Source of the DNA: Paenibacillus sp. RUD330
Lineage (GTDB): Bacteria; Bacillota; Bacilli; Paenibacillales; Paenibacillaceae
Length of the DNA stretch: 64,000 nucleotides
NCBI RefSeq assembly: GCF_002243345.2
Contig: NZ_CP022655.2
Location: forward strand, 1,614,501 to 1,678,500
Reading direction: 5' to 3'
Below are positions 27,165 to 34,180 of this stretch, piece by piece. Position 1 is the first letter of the stretch; every line of letters starts with the position of its first letter. The notes beneath the pieces are model-generated. The model saw nothing but the letters and a program-made list of their open reading frames with translations. It ran no database searches and was not told the DNA's origin. The translations under genes and the position numbers were made by a program.

Positions 27165-27193
27165 TTGCAATACCTTACATGATGTGTTAAATT
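27165..27193 (+). promoter_or_regulatory. Probable SigA promoter
   Basis: TTGCAA (27165-27170), 17-base spacer, TAAATT (27188-27193). It precedes the 64-residue gene by about 120 bases. Apart from this and the cre-like site nothing else was seen in the gap 27000-27314. Confidence 0.45.
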
Positions 27194-27314
27194 GAAAAGG
27201 AAAGAAGCCAGTTAAATCAAGGGTTTTTCGGCTCTCCAATCCTACTTTAGCCCTGGTTTTCATAAGCGTCGGCCAGTTAGGGAACGCTGTAAAAAAATCC
27301 ATGAGGTGATGGAA

Positions 27315-27509
27315 ATGAGCACAGTCAAAATTCCCCACGGGGACGACAAGGTGACGGTTGAGCTGACGGTCAAGGAACTGATGGCGCTGGCTGGAATCCG
27401 GTTCCACGGAGACCGCAGGCTCGGAATAGAGGCGCGCAGGAAGCTGAATTCCGTTTTGTCCGATACGTACGAGCTGGAGCAGCCGATTCCGTACCAATTG
27501 CTTAATTAA
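27315..27509 (+). CDS. Small conserved-looking protein, hypothetical
   Basis: 64 residues. Three close starts exist (GTG 27306, ATG 27309, ATG 27315); GAGGTGA at 27303-27309 is best spaced for 27315. The protein is soluble, begins MSTVKIPHGDDKVTVELTV and has a basic middle (GDRRLGIEARRKL) that suggests a small nucleic-acid-binding or regulatory role, but no family is recognised. It has its own promoter and terminator, which supports a real gene. Confidence 0.7.
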   Translation: MSTVKIPHGDDKVTVELTVKELMALAGIRFHGDRRLGIEARRKLNSVLSDTYELEQPIPYQLLN

Positions 27510-27533
27510 GCCGGCCTGTCCGGCAGATTGCAG

Positions 27534-27580
27534 AGCGGCACCAAGCCGGGTTTCCGGCACGGGAGCCGCTTTTATTTTTT
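27534..27580 (+). terminator. Intrinsic terminator of the 64-residue gene
   Basis: AGCGGC (27534-27539) / GCCGCT (27565-27570) outer stem with an inner GCCGG/CCGGC hairpin, then TTTATTTTTT. Confidence 0.75.
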
Positions 27581-27663
27581 GGAGCCGCCGCCTTTACAAC
27601 GCTCTCCGGATTGGGCACAATAAGATAGTTCATAGAAGAGACAGTGGAGGATGGCATAGATCA

Positions 27664-28455
27664 ATGCGTTTACGTGGAAGAAAAGGAATCCGGGAGGAGC
27701 TTGAGGCGCTCCCGCAGCTGGTCGTGCTGGACGCGTCCGGCCTCAAGGGCAAGTGGAAAGAGTTTTTCGGCAACGACAAGCCGATCCATATCGAGCTGGG
27801 AATGGGCAAGGGACGCTTCATCAGCCAGCACAGCGTGCTGAATCCCGAGGTCAACTATATCGGCGTCGACATGTATGACGAGCTGATCCGCAGAGCGGCG
27901 GAGAAGGCTCTGGAAGCACGCGCCGAAGCGGGACAAGAGGGCTATCCGCCGAATCTGGCCTTGCTGCGGGCGAACATCGAGGGAATCGGCGAGATGTTCG
28001 CGCCCGGCGAGATCGAGCGGATCTATCTGAATTTCAGCGATCCCTGGCCAAAGACGAAGCATGCGCGCCGCCGCCTCACGCATCCGCGCTTCCTGGAGCA
28101 ATACTCGAACATCCTGAACGAGTACGGGGAAATCCATCAGAAGACCGATTCGCGCCTTCTGTTCGAGTTCTCGCTCAACAGCTATGCGGAGACCGAGCTG
28201 CAGCTGCGGAACATCTCCTTGGATCTCCACCGCGAAGAGGTCCGCGAAGACCTTGTCCTGACGGAGTACGAGGGCAATTTCATCAAGCAGGGAATGCCGA
28301 TCCACCGCTGCGAGGCCGTAGTCGGGGCCAAGGCGCTGGCCGCCTACCGCGAGGAGAAGCAAGCGAGGCGCAGCCGCGAGGCCGCCAAGGAACGCGAGGA
28401 TGCCGAGAAAGCCAGGCGGAAGGCCGGCGTTCCGCTCGGAACCGGCCGCGAATAG
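27664..28455 (+). CDS. trmB: tRNA (guanine-N7-)-methyltransferase
   Basis: 263 residues. TrmB methylates G46 in the variable loop of tRNA using SAM. The SAM site is IHIELGMGKGRFIS, followed by YIGVDMYDELI, and the family-specific NFSDPWPKTKHARRRLTH. Bacterial TrmB is usually about 210-240 residues; here a basic, Arg/Lys/Glu-rich tail of about 35 residues (REEKQARRSREAAKERED...) is added, probably helical and possibly RNA-binding. The start fits the family (MRLRGRKG). Confidence 0.94.
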   Translation: MRLRGRKGIREELEALPQLVVLDASGLKGKWKEFFGNDKPIHIELGMGKGRFISQHSVLNPEVNYIGVDMYDELIRRAAEKALEARAEAGQEGYPPNLALLRANIEGIGEMFAPGEIERIYLNFSDPWPKTKHARRRLTHPRFLEQYSNILNEYGEIHQKTDSRLLFEFSLNSYAETELQLRNISLDLHREEVREDLVLTEYEGNFIKQGMPIHRCEAVVGAKALAAYREEKQARRSREAAKEREDAEKARRKAGVPLGTGRE

Positions 28456-28492
28456 CGATAGGGATCAGGGCGGGAAGCCCTGACTCAGGAGA

Positions 28493-28533
28493 AAAGGCTG
28501 TCCCTCCGGATGCGTTCCGGAGGGACAGCCTTT
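28493..28533. terminator. Bidirectional terminator
   Basis: AAAGGCTGTCCCTCCGGA (28493-28510) and its complement (28516-28533), an 18-bp stem with a 5-base loop, between convergent trmB and PAP2 genes. Confidence 0.93.
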
Positions 28534-28556
28534 GTTCGTCAAATCCGCGCTCACGC

Positions 28557-29123
28557 TCAGATGGAGCTGCCTACGAACACGACCGCCAGCATAGCGGTGA
28601 ACGTGCCGAGCAGCGCGCCGGCTCCGACATCCGATGGATAATGGAGCCCGAGATACATTCTCGACCAGCCGACCGAGCAGGCGATGACCAGGCCGGCGAA
28701 CAGGGCGAGCGGGAACGCGGCTCCCGAGGCTGCGGCATACAGCAAAGGGACCGTCCAGGCGAAAATGGCTGTCGTATGTCCCGAAGGGAAGGATGAATCC
28801 TCCAGGGGGCTTTTGCCGGTGCGGACCCCCTCGAGCGCCTGATAAGGCCGCAGCCTCTTCATCGTGCGCTTGACGAGCGCGACGGGCAGATGGCTCGCGA
28901 TGACGGCGATCAGGCTCTGCACGCCGGCGAGCCTCCAAGAGCCCGAGCCCAGCAGAACGAGCAGGGCGGAGGAGGCCAGCGTGAACGTGGCTCCGCCCAT
29001 ATGGGTGACGGTCGACAGCCAGCGGCCGACGACCCCACGCAGCCTGGCATCGGCAGGTCCGCGGTTGAGCCACAGCAGCAGCCGCCGCTCCTTGGTCCGG
29101 AGCCATCCGATAATTTCGCCCAT
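28557..29123 (-). CDS. PAP2-family membrane phosphatase
   Basis: 188 residues with about five hydrophobic segments. The three phosphatase motifs are KRTMKRLRP, SFPSGHTTAIFAW and SRMYLGLHYPSDVGAG, which carry the catalytic His pair. Such enzymes dephosphorylate lipid phosphates such as undecaprenyl pyrophosphate, phosphatidylglycerophosphate or phosphatidate. GGGGAGGA precedes the ATG. Substrate unassigned. Confidence 0.92.
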   Translation of the reverse strand: MGEIIGWLRTKERRLLLWLNRGPADARLRGVVGRWLSTVTHMGGATFTLASSALLVLLGSGSWRLAGVQSLIAVIASHLPVALVKRTMKRLRPYQALEGVRTGKSPLEDSSFPSGHTTAIFAWTVPLLYAAASGAAFPLALFAGLVIACSVGWSRMYLGLHYPSDVGAGALLGTFTAMLAVVFVGSSI

Positions 29124-29509
29124 GCATTCGTCCTCCCCGAAAATGGCGTTATCCTATGATAACCTACACCGGCGCAAATGGAACAACCTCTGGTGTTATT
29201 TATCCTTTGCCTGGGCTTATTTTATCCTTCAATTGTTAGAAGAGGATTAAGAATTATTAATGGAAGACGTTTTGTGTCCCGGATAAGGTTTTATTCTATT
29301 CTCGGGATGGTAATGATGAGGGAAGGTCCGGGCCGCGTGGGACTTGGGATCCCCGTTGTTCACAGCTTCGACAAGACCTGCTGTCGCTTGTCCGGAACTT
29401 TTCCCGCATGACAGTCGTAGTTAAGGACGAAAGCATCAAAACGCCAGCAAACGCACGAGAACGGCGGTTAAGGCACGCAAATAAGGGTATCCTACCCGTT
29501 AGCGGCTGA

Positions 29510-29523
29510 TGCAAGCGTTTTTC
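29510..29523 (+). promoter_or_regulatory. Weak cre-like site
   Basis: TGCAAGCGTTTTTC; the core GCAAGCGTTTT resembles cre but the right end is poor. It is about 37 bases before the -35 of the glycosyltransferase promoter. Confidence 0.2.
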
Positions 29524-29559
29524 TTGTTTGTTTGGGGCGTTAGGAACGTTTTTCTGCTT

Positions 29560-29588
29560 TTGACAAAGAGCGGGGAACCGTGGAAAAT
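29560..29588 (+). promoter_or_regulatory. Promoter of the glycosyltransferase gene
   Basis: Perfect -35 TTGACA (29560-29565), 17-base spacer, GAAAAT (29583-29588). It leaves a leader of about 160 bases. Confidence 0.55.
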
Positions 29589-29754
29589 CAGAATGGTCAT
29601 TTTACAAAAAGCAGACACGACAGACACAGATTGCAAAAAGCAGGGAAGACACAGATTACAAAAGCAGACACAGACAAAAAAACTAAAAAGAGAAAATGAG
29701 CCCGAACGTACAGAGAGAATATTAAAATTGGGGTCTCAAGGGGGCAACACTCGC

Positions 29755-30999
29755 ATGATCGCTAATTCCGTTATGATCGCTTTGCAGATTTTTCTTGCTT
29801 TTATCGGCGTGTACCAGTTCGTTCTGGCGCTGTTCGGCATCCGCAGGAAAAAGAACCGTGTCCAGCACAAGCCGCAAAAATCGTTTGCCGTCCTTGTCGC
29901 CGCGCACAACGAAGAGAAAGTTGTCGGCGCCTTGATCGAGAACTTGAAAAACCTGGATTATCCGAAAGAGCTTTACGATGTGTTCGTCATTTGCGACAAC
30001 TGCACGGACGGCACCGCGGACATCGCCCGGAGCATGGGCGTCCATGCCTGCGAGCGCCGCAACAATCAGCTGAAGGGCAAGGGCTACGCCATCGAGTGGA
30101 TGCTCAAGGAACTGTGGGCGATGCCGCGCCAGTATGACGCTGTCGTCATGTTCGACGCCGACAACCTGGTCAAAACGGATTTCCTGACGCATATGAACAA
30201 CGATCTCGTCGAAGGCCACCAGGTCATCCAGGGCTATCTGGATACGAAAAATCCGGACGACTCGTGGGTCACCGCCTCGTACGGCATCACGTATTGGTAT
30301 TGCAACCGCCTGTGGCAGCTGTCCCGCAAAAACCTCGGCATGGCGAACTTCCTCGGCGGCACGGGCATGACGTTCGACACCGCGCTGCTCAAGGAAATGG
30401 GATGGGGCGCCACCAGCCTCGTCGAGGACCTTGAGTTCTCCATGCGCTGCGTTCAGCGTGGCGTCCATCCGGTGCTCAACTACGACGCCAAGGTGTACGA
30501 CGAAAAGCCGGTCAGCTTCAAGGCTTCGGCCCGCCAGCGTCTCCGCTGGATGCAAGGGCACTTCACGGTTGCCCGCCATTATTTCTTCCCGCTGCTCTGG
30601 GCGAGCATCAAGGAACGCAATTTCGTCAAGTTCGATGCGGCGCTCTATTCGATCTCTGCCTATACGACGTTCCTTGGCTTCGTCGGCACAGCCCTGATCT
30701 GGATAGACAACATCATTCCGGCCGACAACGTCTTTACTTCGATTTACGCTTATCTGCCTGTCTGGGCGGCTGGAGCCGCATTCCTCGCGGCTGCGGTGAT
30801 GTTCCCGCTCGTCATGGCTCTGGAAGGCATCAAGTCGGGCAGGATGTATGCCCATCTCGTCTCCATGATCTTCTTCCAGCTGAGCTGGCTGCCGATCACG
30901 TTCTATGCGTTCTTCACGCAGAACAACAAGCAGTGGAGCCATACGCAGCATACTCGCGTCATCCGTCTGGAAGAAGTGCAGAGCAAGCAGGCTTCCTGA
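29755..30999 (+). CDS. Membrane glycosyltransferase, family 2
   Basis: 414 residues. An N-terminal membrane segment (residues 3-25) precedes the GT-A domain with VLVAAHNEEKVVGAL, DNCTDGTADIA, the metal-binding FDADN, GGTGMTFDTALL, the general-base EDLEFSM and the RQRLRWMQGHF (QxxRW-like) segment of processive synthases. Three more hydrophobic segments lie in the C-terminal third. This is the layout of polysaccharide synthases such as PgaC/hyaluronan type and of Bacillus YdaM-like enzymes. The sugar is not known. ATG at 29755 has AAGGGGGC 9 bases upstream; the in-frame ORF starting at 29509 includes the leader and is rejected. Confidence 0.9.
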   Translation: MIANSVMIALQIFLAFIGVYQFVLALFGIRRKKNRVQHKPQKSFAVLVAAHNEEKVVGALIENLKNLDYPKELYDVFVICDNCTDGTADIARSMGVHACERRNNQLKGKGYAIEWMLKELWAMPRQYDAVVMFDADNLVKTDFLTHMNNDLVEGHQVIQGYLDTKNPDDSWVTASYGITYWYCNRLWQLSRKNLGMANFLGGTGMTFDTALLKEMGWGATSLVEDLEFSMRCVQRGVHPVLNYDAKVYDEKPVSFKASARQRLRWMQGHFTVARHYFFPLLWASIKERNFVKFDAALYSISAYTTFLGFVGTALIWIDNIIPADNVFTSIYAYLPVWAAGAAFLAAAVMFPLVMALEGIKSGRMYAHLVSMIFFQLSWLPITFYAFFTQNNKQWSHTQHTRVIRLEEVQSKQAS

Positions 31000-31038
31000 T
31001 TGTCCTGGAGCCGCCCCTTCATGCAAAGGGCATGTTGG

Positions 31039-31067
31039 TTGACATGCATGGCCGGGCATGATATAGT
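31039..31067 (+). promoter_or_regulatory. SigA promoter of the infC operon
   Basis: TTGACA (31039-31044), 17-base spacer, TATAGT (31062-31067): 6 of 6 and 5 of 6. Confidence 0.8.
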
Positions 31068-31285
31068 AGTCAAAGTTGTTTTCCAATATCTTTCGCATAA
31101 GCAGAAGCACCCGCTTCTCACCTGACCGATTGTTGTCGGCTGGTCGGCGATACCTGTAGCCGGATGGCTCTCCATGCGAGAGGCGCATCCGCCCATACGG
31201 AGTGTCAAGCGGGTCCGATCTGTCGGATCCGCTTTTTATTATGGTTGAAGGCATCATTGGAACCAATCCCATTCGGAGGTGGACG
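31068..31285 (+). promoter_or_regulatory. infC-rpmI-rplT leader (L20-type attenuator)
   Basis: About 215 bases of untranslated RNA with several stems (for example ATGCG/CGCAT at 31174-31188) ending in an intrinsic terminator 45 bases before the infC ribosome binding site. In Bacillus the same operon has an L20-binding leader that ends transcription early when free ribosomal protein L20 is in excess. The assignment rests on position and on the terminator; I did not match the L20-binding pseudoknot base by base. Confidence 0.65.
31208..31237 (+). terminator. Leader terminator of the infC operon
   Basis: AGCGGGTCCGA (31208-31218) / TCGGATCCGCT (31223-31233), 11 bp with one G-T pair, TCTG loop, then TTTTT. 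It stands upstream of the operon it controls. Confidence 0.85.
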
Positions 31286-31804
31286 ATTATTAGCAGAGAT
31301 CATCAAATTAATGACGATATCCGGGCACGTGAAGTACGCCTGGTCGGTCCCGAGAGCGAGCAGCTCGGCATCAAGCCGCTCCGCGAAGCCCTGCAGATGG
31401 CCATCGACGCCAACATGGACCTCGTCAACGTAGCCCCGCAGGCCAAGCCTCCGGTATGCCGGATCATGGACTATGGCAAGTTCCGTTACGAGCAGCAGAA
31501 GAAGGACAAGGAAGCCCGCAAAAACCAGAAGACGGTTGATCTGAAGGAAGTGTGGTTCCGCTCCAACATCGACGAGCACGATTATCAGACCAAGCTGCGC
31601 AACGTCATCAAGTTCCTCGGCGAAGGCGACAAGGTCAAAGCCTCGGTCCGCTTCCGCGGCCGCGAGATCGCGCATGCCGACGTCGGTCAGCGCATCCTGG
31701 AGCGTCTGCTCAAGGAAGTCAACGACATCGTCAACGTCGAACGTGTGCCGAAACTGGAAGGACGCAGCATGATCATGATTTTGGCACCTAAGAACACCAA
31801 CTAA
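31286..31804 (+). CDS. infC: Translation initiation factor IF-3
   Basis: 172 residues. IF-3 binds the 30S subunit, prevents 50S joining and checks the start codon. The start is taken as AUU at 31286, 5 bases after GGAGGT (31275-31280); a second ATT follows at 31289. The encoded MISRDHQINDDIRAREVRLVG aligns with Bacillus IF-3, whose gene also begins with AUU, the basis of autogenous control because IF-3 rejects non-canonical starts. N-terminal domain (to about residue 80), a Lys-rich linker helix (EQQKKDKEARKNQK) and the C-terminal domain (WFRSNIDEHDYQTK) are complete. The ATG-like upstream reading from 31202 runs through the leader terminator. Confidence 0.95.
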   Translation: MISRDHQINDDIRAREVRLVGPESEQLGIKPLREALQMAIDANMDLVNVAPQAKPPVCRIMDYGKFRYEQQKKDKEARKNQKTVDLKEVWFRSNIDEHDYQTKLRNVIKFLGEGDKVKASVRFRGREIAHADVGQRILERLLKEVNDIVNVERVPKLEGRSMIMILAPKNTN

Positions 31805-31832
31805 GCTAGATTAATTCAAGGAGGATATCGAC

Positions 31833-32033
31833 ATGCCTAAGATGAAGACTCACAGCAGTCTAAAAGACCGCTTCAAAATTACGGGAACTGGCAAAGTTAA
31901 ACGCTACAAAGCTTACCGTAACCACCTGCTTTCCCACAAATCCGGCCGTGCGAAGCGCGTTCTGGCTACCCAGCCGAACATGGCGGCGGGCGACATTCGT
32001 CGTCTGGCTCAAGGCCTCGCACAACTGAAATAG
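31833..32033 (+). CDS. rpmI: Ribosomal protein bL35
   Basis: 66 residues, full length, strongly basic. The family segments MPKMKTHSSLKDRFK and HLLSHKSGRAKR are present. AAGGAGGA lies 8 bases upstream. It is the second gene of infC-rpmI-rplT and is part of the large ribosomal subunit. Confidence 0.98.
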   Translation: MPKMKTHSSLKDRFKITGTGKVKRYKAYRNHLLSHKSGRAKRVLATQPNMAAGDIRRLAQGLAQLK

Positions 32034-32082
32034 TCCAATTTTACCGATTTATTGATATTAGAACTTACAGGAGGGTTTCATC

Positions 32083-32442
32083 ATGGCAAGAGTAAAAGGT
32101 GGATTCGTTCGCGCCCGTCGCCGCAAACGGATTCTGAAGCTCGCAAAAGGTTACTTCGGTTCCAAGCACCGCCTATTTAAAACAGCAAAGGAGCAGGTCG
32201 GCAAATCCCTGCTTTACGCTTACCGCGACCGTCGCCAAGTAAAACGCGACTTCCGCAGGCTTTGGATCGTGCGCATCAACGCTGCTGCGCGTCTTAACGG
32301 CCTTTCCTACAGCAAATTCATGTTCGGCCTGAAGCAAGCCGGCGTCGAAGTGAACCGCAAGGTTCTTGCCGATCTGGCCGTGAACGACATCGGTTCGTTC
32401 AACAGCCTGGCTGACGTTGCCAAGCAAAAGCTGAACGCTTAA
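32083..32442 (+). CDS. rplT: Ribosomal protein bL20
   Basis: 119 residues, full length. The N-terminal basic tail ([21 protein letters not shown]) and the [19 protein letters not shown] segment are typical. bL20 is needed early in 50S assembly and in Bacillus represses its own operon through the leader RNA. AGGAGGG precedes the ATG. Last gene of the operon. Confidence 0.98.
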   Translation: MARVKGGFVRARRRKRILKLAKGYFGSKHRLFKTAKEQVGKSLLYAYRDRRQVKRDFRRLWIVRINAAARLNGLSYSKFMFGLKQAGVEVNRKVLADLAVNDIGSFNSLADVAKQKLNA

Positions 32443-32445
32443 TAT

Positions 32446-32496
32446 AAAGAGCCGGTTGTCCGGGATGCGAATCCCAGGCGTCCGGCTCTTTTTTTG
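32446..32496 (+). terminator. Terminator of the infC operon
   Basis: AAAGAGCCGG (32446-32455) / CCGGCTCTTT (32482-32491) with an inner CGGGAT/ATCCCA-type hairpin and a T-tract. Confidence 0.85.
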
Positions 32497-32669
32497 GTTT
32501 CACTCCTGCCGTCATCCAAGCTTCTTGACCTCCGCTCCGGCGAAAAAAAGCGAGCCGGAGAGAGCCGGCAGCAGGAGGCTCCATGAATTTGCCCGGGACA
32601 TGGACATCTGTACAGGCGTCGGGCTCCTTTCCTGAATAAGCTGAAAGGAACGGGAAAGGAGGAATAGCG

Positions 32670-33050
32670 TTGTCTGCGATTTCCAAGGAACAAGTACGCG
32701 CCCTGGTGGGCAAAGAAGTATATGTCATGCGCAAGGACGGAACCGTCGCCAGCGGAAAGCTGGAAAAATTCGCGAATGACCGGCTGTACATCCGCCCCGT
32801 AGAGTCTGGACAGAAAGCGGGTACGAGGGCATTCATTCTCCCTCTCGTCCTGTTCGACCTGCTCGCGATCGGAACCATTCCCTTCTTCGCGGGGGGAGGG
32901 TTCGGAGGCGGATTCGGTCCCGGTCCATACGGTCCCGGAGGCCCCGGCCCTTACGGTCCGTACGGTCCCGGTCCTGGCGGCCCCGGAGGCCCCGGTCCAT
33001 ACGGTCCCGGATGCTGCCCGCCATACGGCGGGGGCAAAGGCTTCTACTAA
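32670..33050 (+). CDS. Gly/Pro/Tyr-rich protein with small N-terminal domain, hypothetical
   Basis: 126 residues from a TTG start; AAAGGAGG (32655-32662) stands 7 bases before it. Residues 1-50 form a compact beta-rich domain (VGKEVYVMRKDGTVASGKLEKF...LYIRPV) resembling SH3/Sm-like folds. A short hydrophobic stretch (ILPLVLFDLLAIGTIPFF) follows. The last ~55 residues are low complexity, made of GPYGPG and GGFGGG units with a terminal CCPPYGGG. Such composition is typical of spore-coat or cell-surface proteins of bacilli. No named family. Confidence 0.72.
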   Translation: MSAISKEQVRALVGKEVYVMRKDGTVASGKLEKFANDRLYIRPVESGQKAGTRAFILPLVLFDLLAIGTIPFFAGGGFGGGFGPGPYGPGGPGPYGPYGPGPGGPGGPGPYGPGCCPPYGGGKGFY

Positions 33051-33083
33051 GCGCTGTGCCGCCTCGGCCGGCCGGTGCAAGGA

Positions 33084-33542
33084 CTATAGCGGCTTAAGCA
33101 GCTCGGTCACCTTGTAGCTCTCATGATGGCGCCCCGGTTCGTACCCTATGCGCTTGTAGAACCGGCGCGCCTTATCATTGGCGTCGTCCACGAAGAGGAG
33201 GGCGAGGACACAGCCCTCGGCAGCTCCCGCGGCCTCGGCCCGCTTCATGAGGCTGCCGCCGATTCCGCCATTCCGGCAGTCGCGATGGACAGCCAGCATG
33301 TCGATATGGAGAATGCCCTGAAGGAGCTGATAATGGACGAATCCCGCAGGATCGCCTTTTTTGCCTGCGACGGCGACGATGGTTTTCCCGTCCCGGAATC
33401 GTCCGGGCAAGGAGCGGATGACGGCCGGATCATCTGTCTCAGTGCTGTAGGACAGGGGCAGCAATTCCGTGCGGATCAGGCGGACAAGCCCATCGAGATC
33501 CCTGCGCTCGTTCATCGGGCGGTAGTGGATGGAGGTTTTCAC
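33084..33542 (-). CDS. GNAT family N-acetyltransferase
   Basis: 152 residues, one GNAT domain. The acetyl-CoA-binding motif A is MLAVHRDCRNGGIGGSLMKRAE; LFVDDANDKARRFYKRIGYEP is motif B with the common AxxFYxxxGF end. The acceptor cannot be predicted. It is convergent with the preceding Gly-rich gene and divergent from the ilv operon. Confidence 0.9.
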   Translation of the reverse strand: MKTSIHYRPMNERRDLDGLVRLIRTELLPLSYSTETDDPAVIRSLPGRFRDGKTIVAVAGKKGDPAGFVHYQLLQGILHIDMLAVHRDCRNGGIGGSLMKRAEAAGAAEGCVLALLFVDDANDKARRFYKRIGYEPGRHHESYKVTELLKPL

Positions 33543-33700
33543 GCAAGCCGTCTTCCCTTCTGGCTGGACGAGGCTGGATGGCGCGGGCGATCGAAACCCG
33601 GCTTCCGCAACCCTATTCTATGCAGCGGCCCCGGCGGTTGCGAAACAGCTGCCCGAGGAGCCTTGTACATAACTTTTCTCGTTTGTGCATACACTTGGTA

Positions 33701-33729
33701 TTGACGGATGGTAATGACAGACCTATAAT
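33701..33729 (+). promoter_or_regulatory. Promoter of the ilv-leu T-box transcript
   Basis: TTGACG (33701-33706), 17-base spacer, perfect TATAAT (33724-33729). Confidence 0.85.
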
Positions 33730-33754
33730 AAGTCTCAAGCTTATACCCAATCGG

Positions 33755-34058
33755 CTATGATGAGGACGAAGTGTTAAGGGCCCTACTGTACAGAGAGCGA
33801 CGGATTCCGCTGCAACCGCCGCCAGCATCCCTTTCCAACGAGCTCACCTCGGAGCTGTTTTCCTGAAAAGACACCGGTCTTAGTAGGGAGAATCGCATGG
33901 CATGCGTTAAAATGCCGAAGTAGAATCGTCAGGCGTGCACGCCCTTTTCTACTTCATGAGGCTCCGCATTGCGAAATGCGGCAGCAAACCTGGGTGGTAC
34001 CACGGAAGATACAGTCTTTCGTCCCTATGCTTCGGCATAGCGGGCGAAAGACTTTTTT
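33755..34058 (+). promoter_or_regulatory. T-box riboswitch, probably leucine-specific
   Basis: The conserved T-box TGGGTGGTACCACGG is at 33991-34005 and the AGAGAG element of stem I at 33792-33797. The upper stem I helix can form between TTAAGGG (33774-33780) and CCCTTT (33829-33834), which places the specifier at CUC (33843-33845) followed by A and CCTCGG, the normal arrangement. CUC reads as Leu, in agreement with the downstream ilv/leu genes. Uncharged tRNA-Leu would stabilise the antiterminator. An extra 9-bp hairpin, GAAGTAGAA/TTCTACTTC (from 33917), lies between stem I and the antiterminator. Confidence 0.9.
34013..34058 (+). terminator. T-box-controlled terminator
   Basis: AGTCTTTCG (34013-34021) / CGAAAGACT (34045-34053) with an inner CTATGC/GCATAG hairpin, then six T residues; it is 120 bases before ilvB. 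Confidence 0.93.
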
Positions 34059-34180
34059 GTTTTCCGCGCTGCGTTCACCGTCAAAGATGGCGGCGCAACG
34101 CAACGCTTGCGCATTGGACTTGAAAGGAGACGAAGGCGGACCGTCGACACCGCCGCCGTCATTCACGAAGGGAGGAACAC

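Larger units (their letters stand above)
29124..29754. other. Long AT-rich divergent intergenic region
   Basis: 631 bases between the divergent PAP2 and glycosyltransferase genes. The half near PAP2 is unusually AT-rich for this window and holds no plausible gene. It then contains a cre-like box, a strong promoter and a long AC/AG-rich leader with imperfect direct repeats (CAAAAAGCAG and GACACAGATT-type elements, 29603-29680). No terminator or RNA gene was recognised. The reading frame that runs through it upstream of the glycosyltransferase start is not supported by a ribosome binding site. Confidence 0.6.

Noticed and set aside
29722-31272. 516-codon minus-strand frame antisense to the glycosyltransferase
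   Set aside because: It runs through the infC promoter and leader terminator and shows no motifs.
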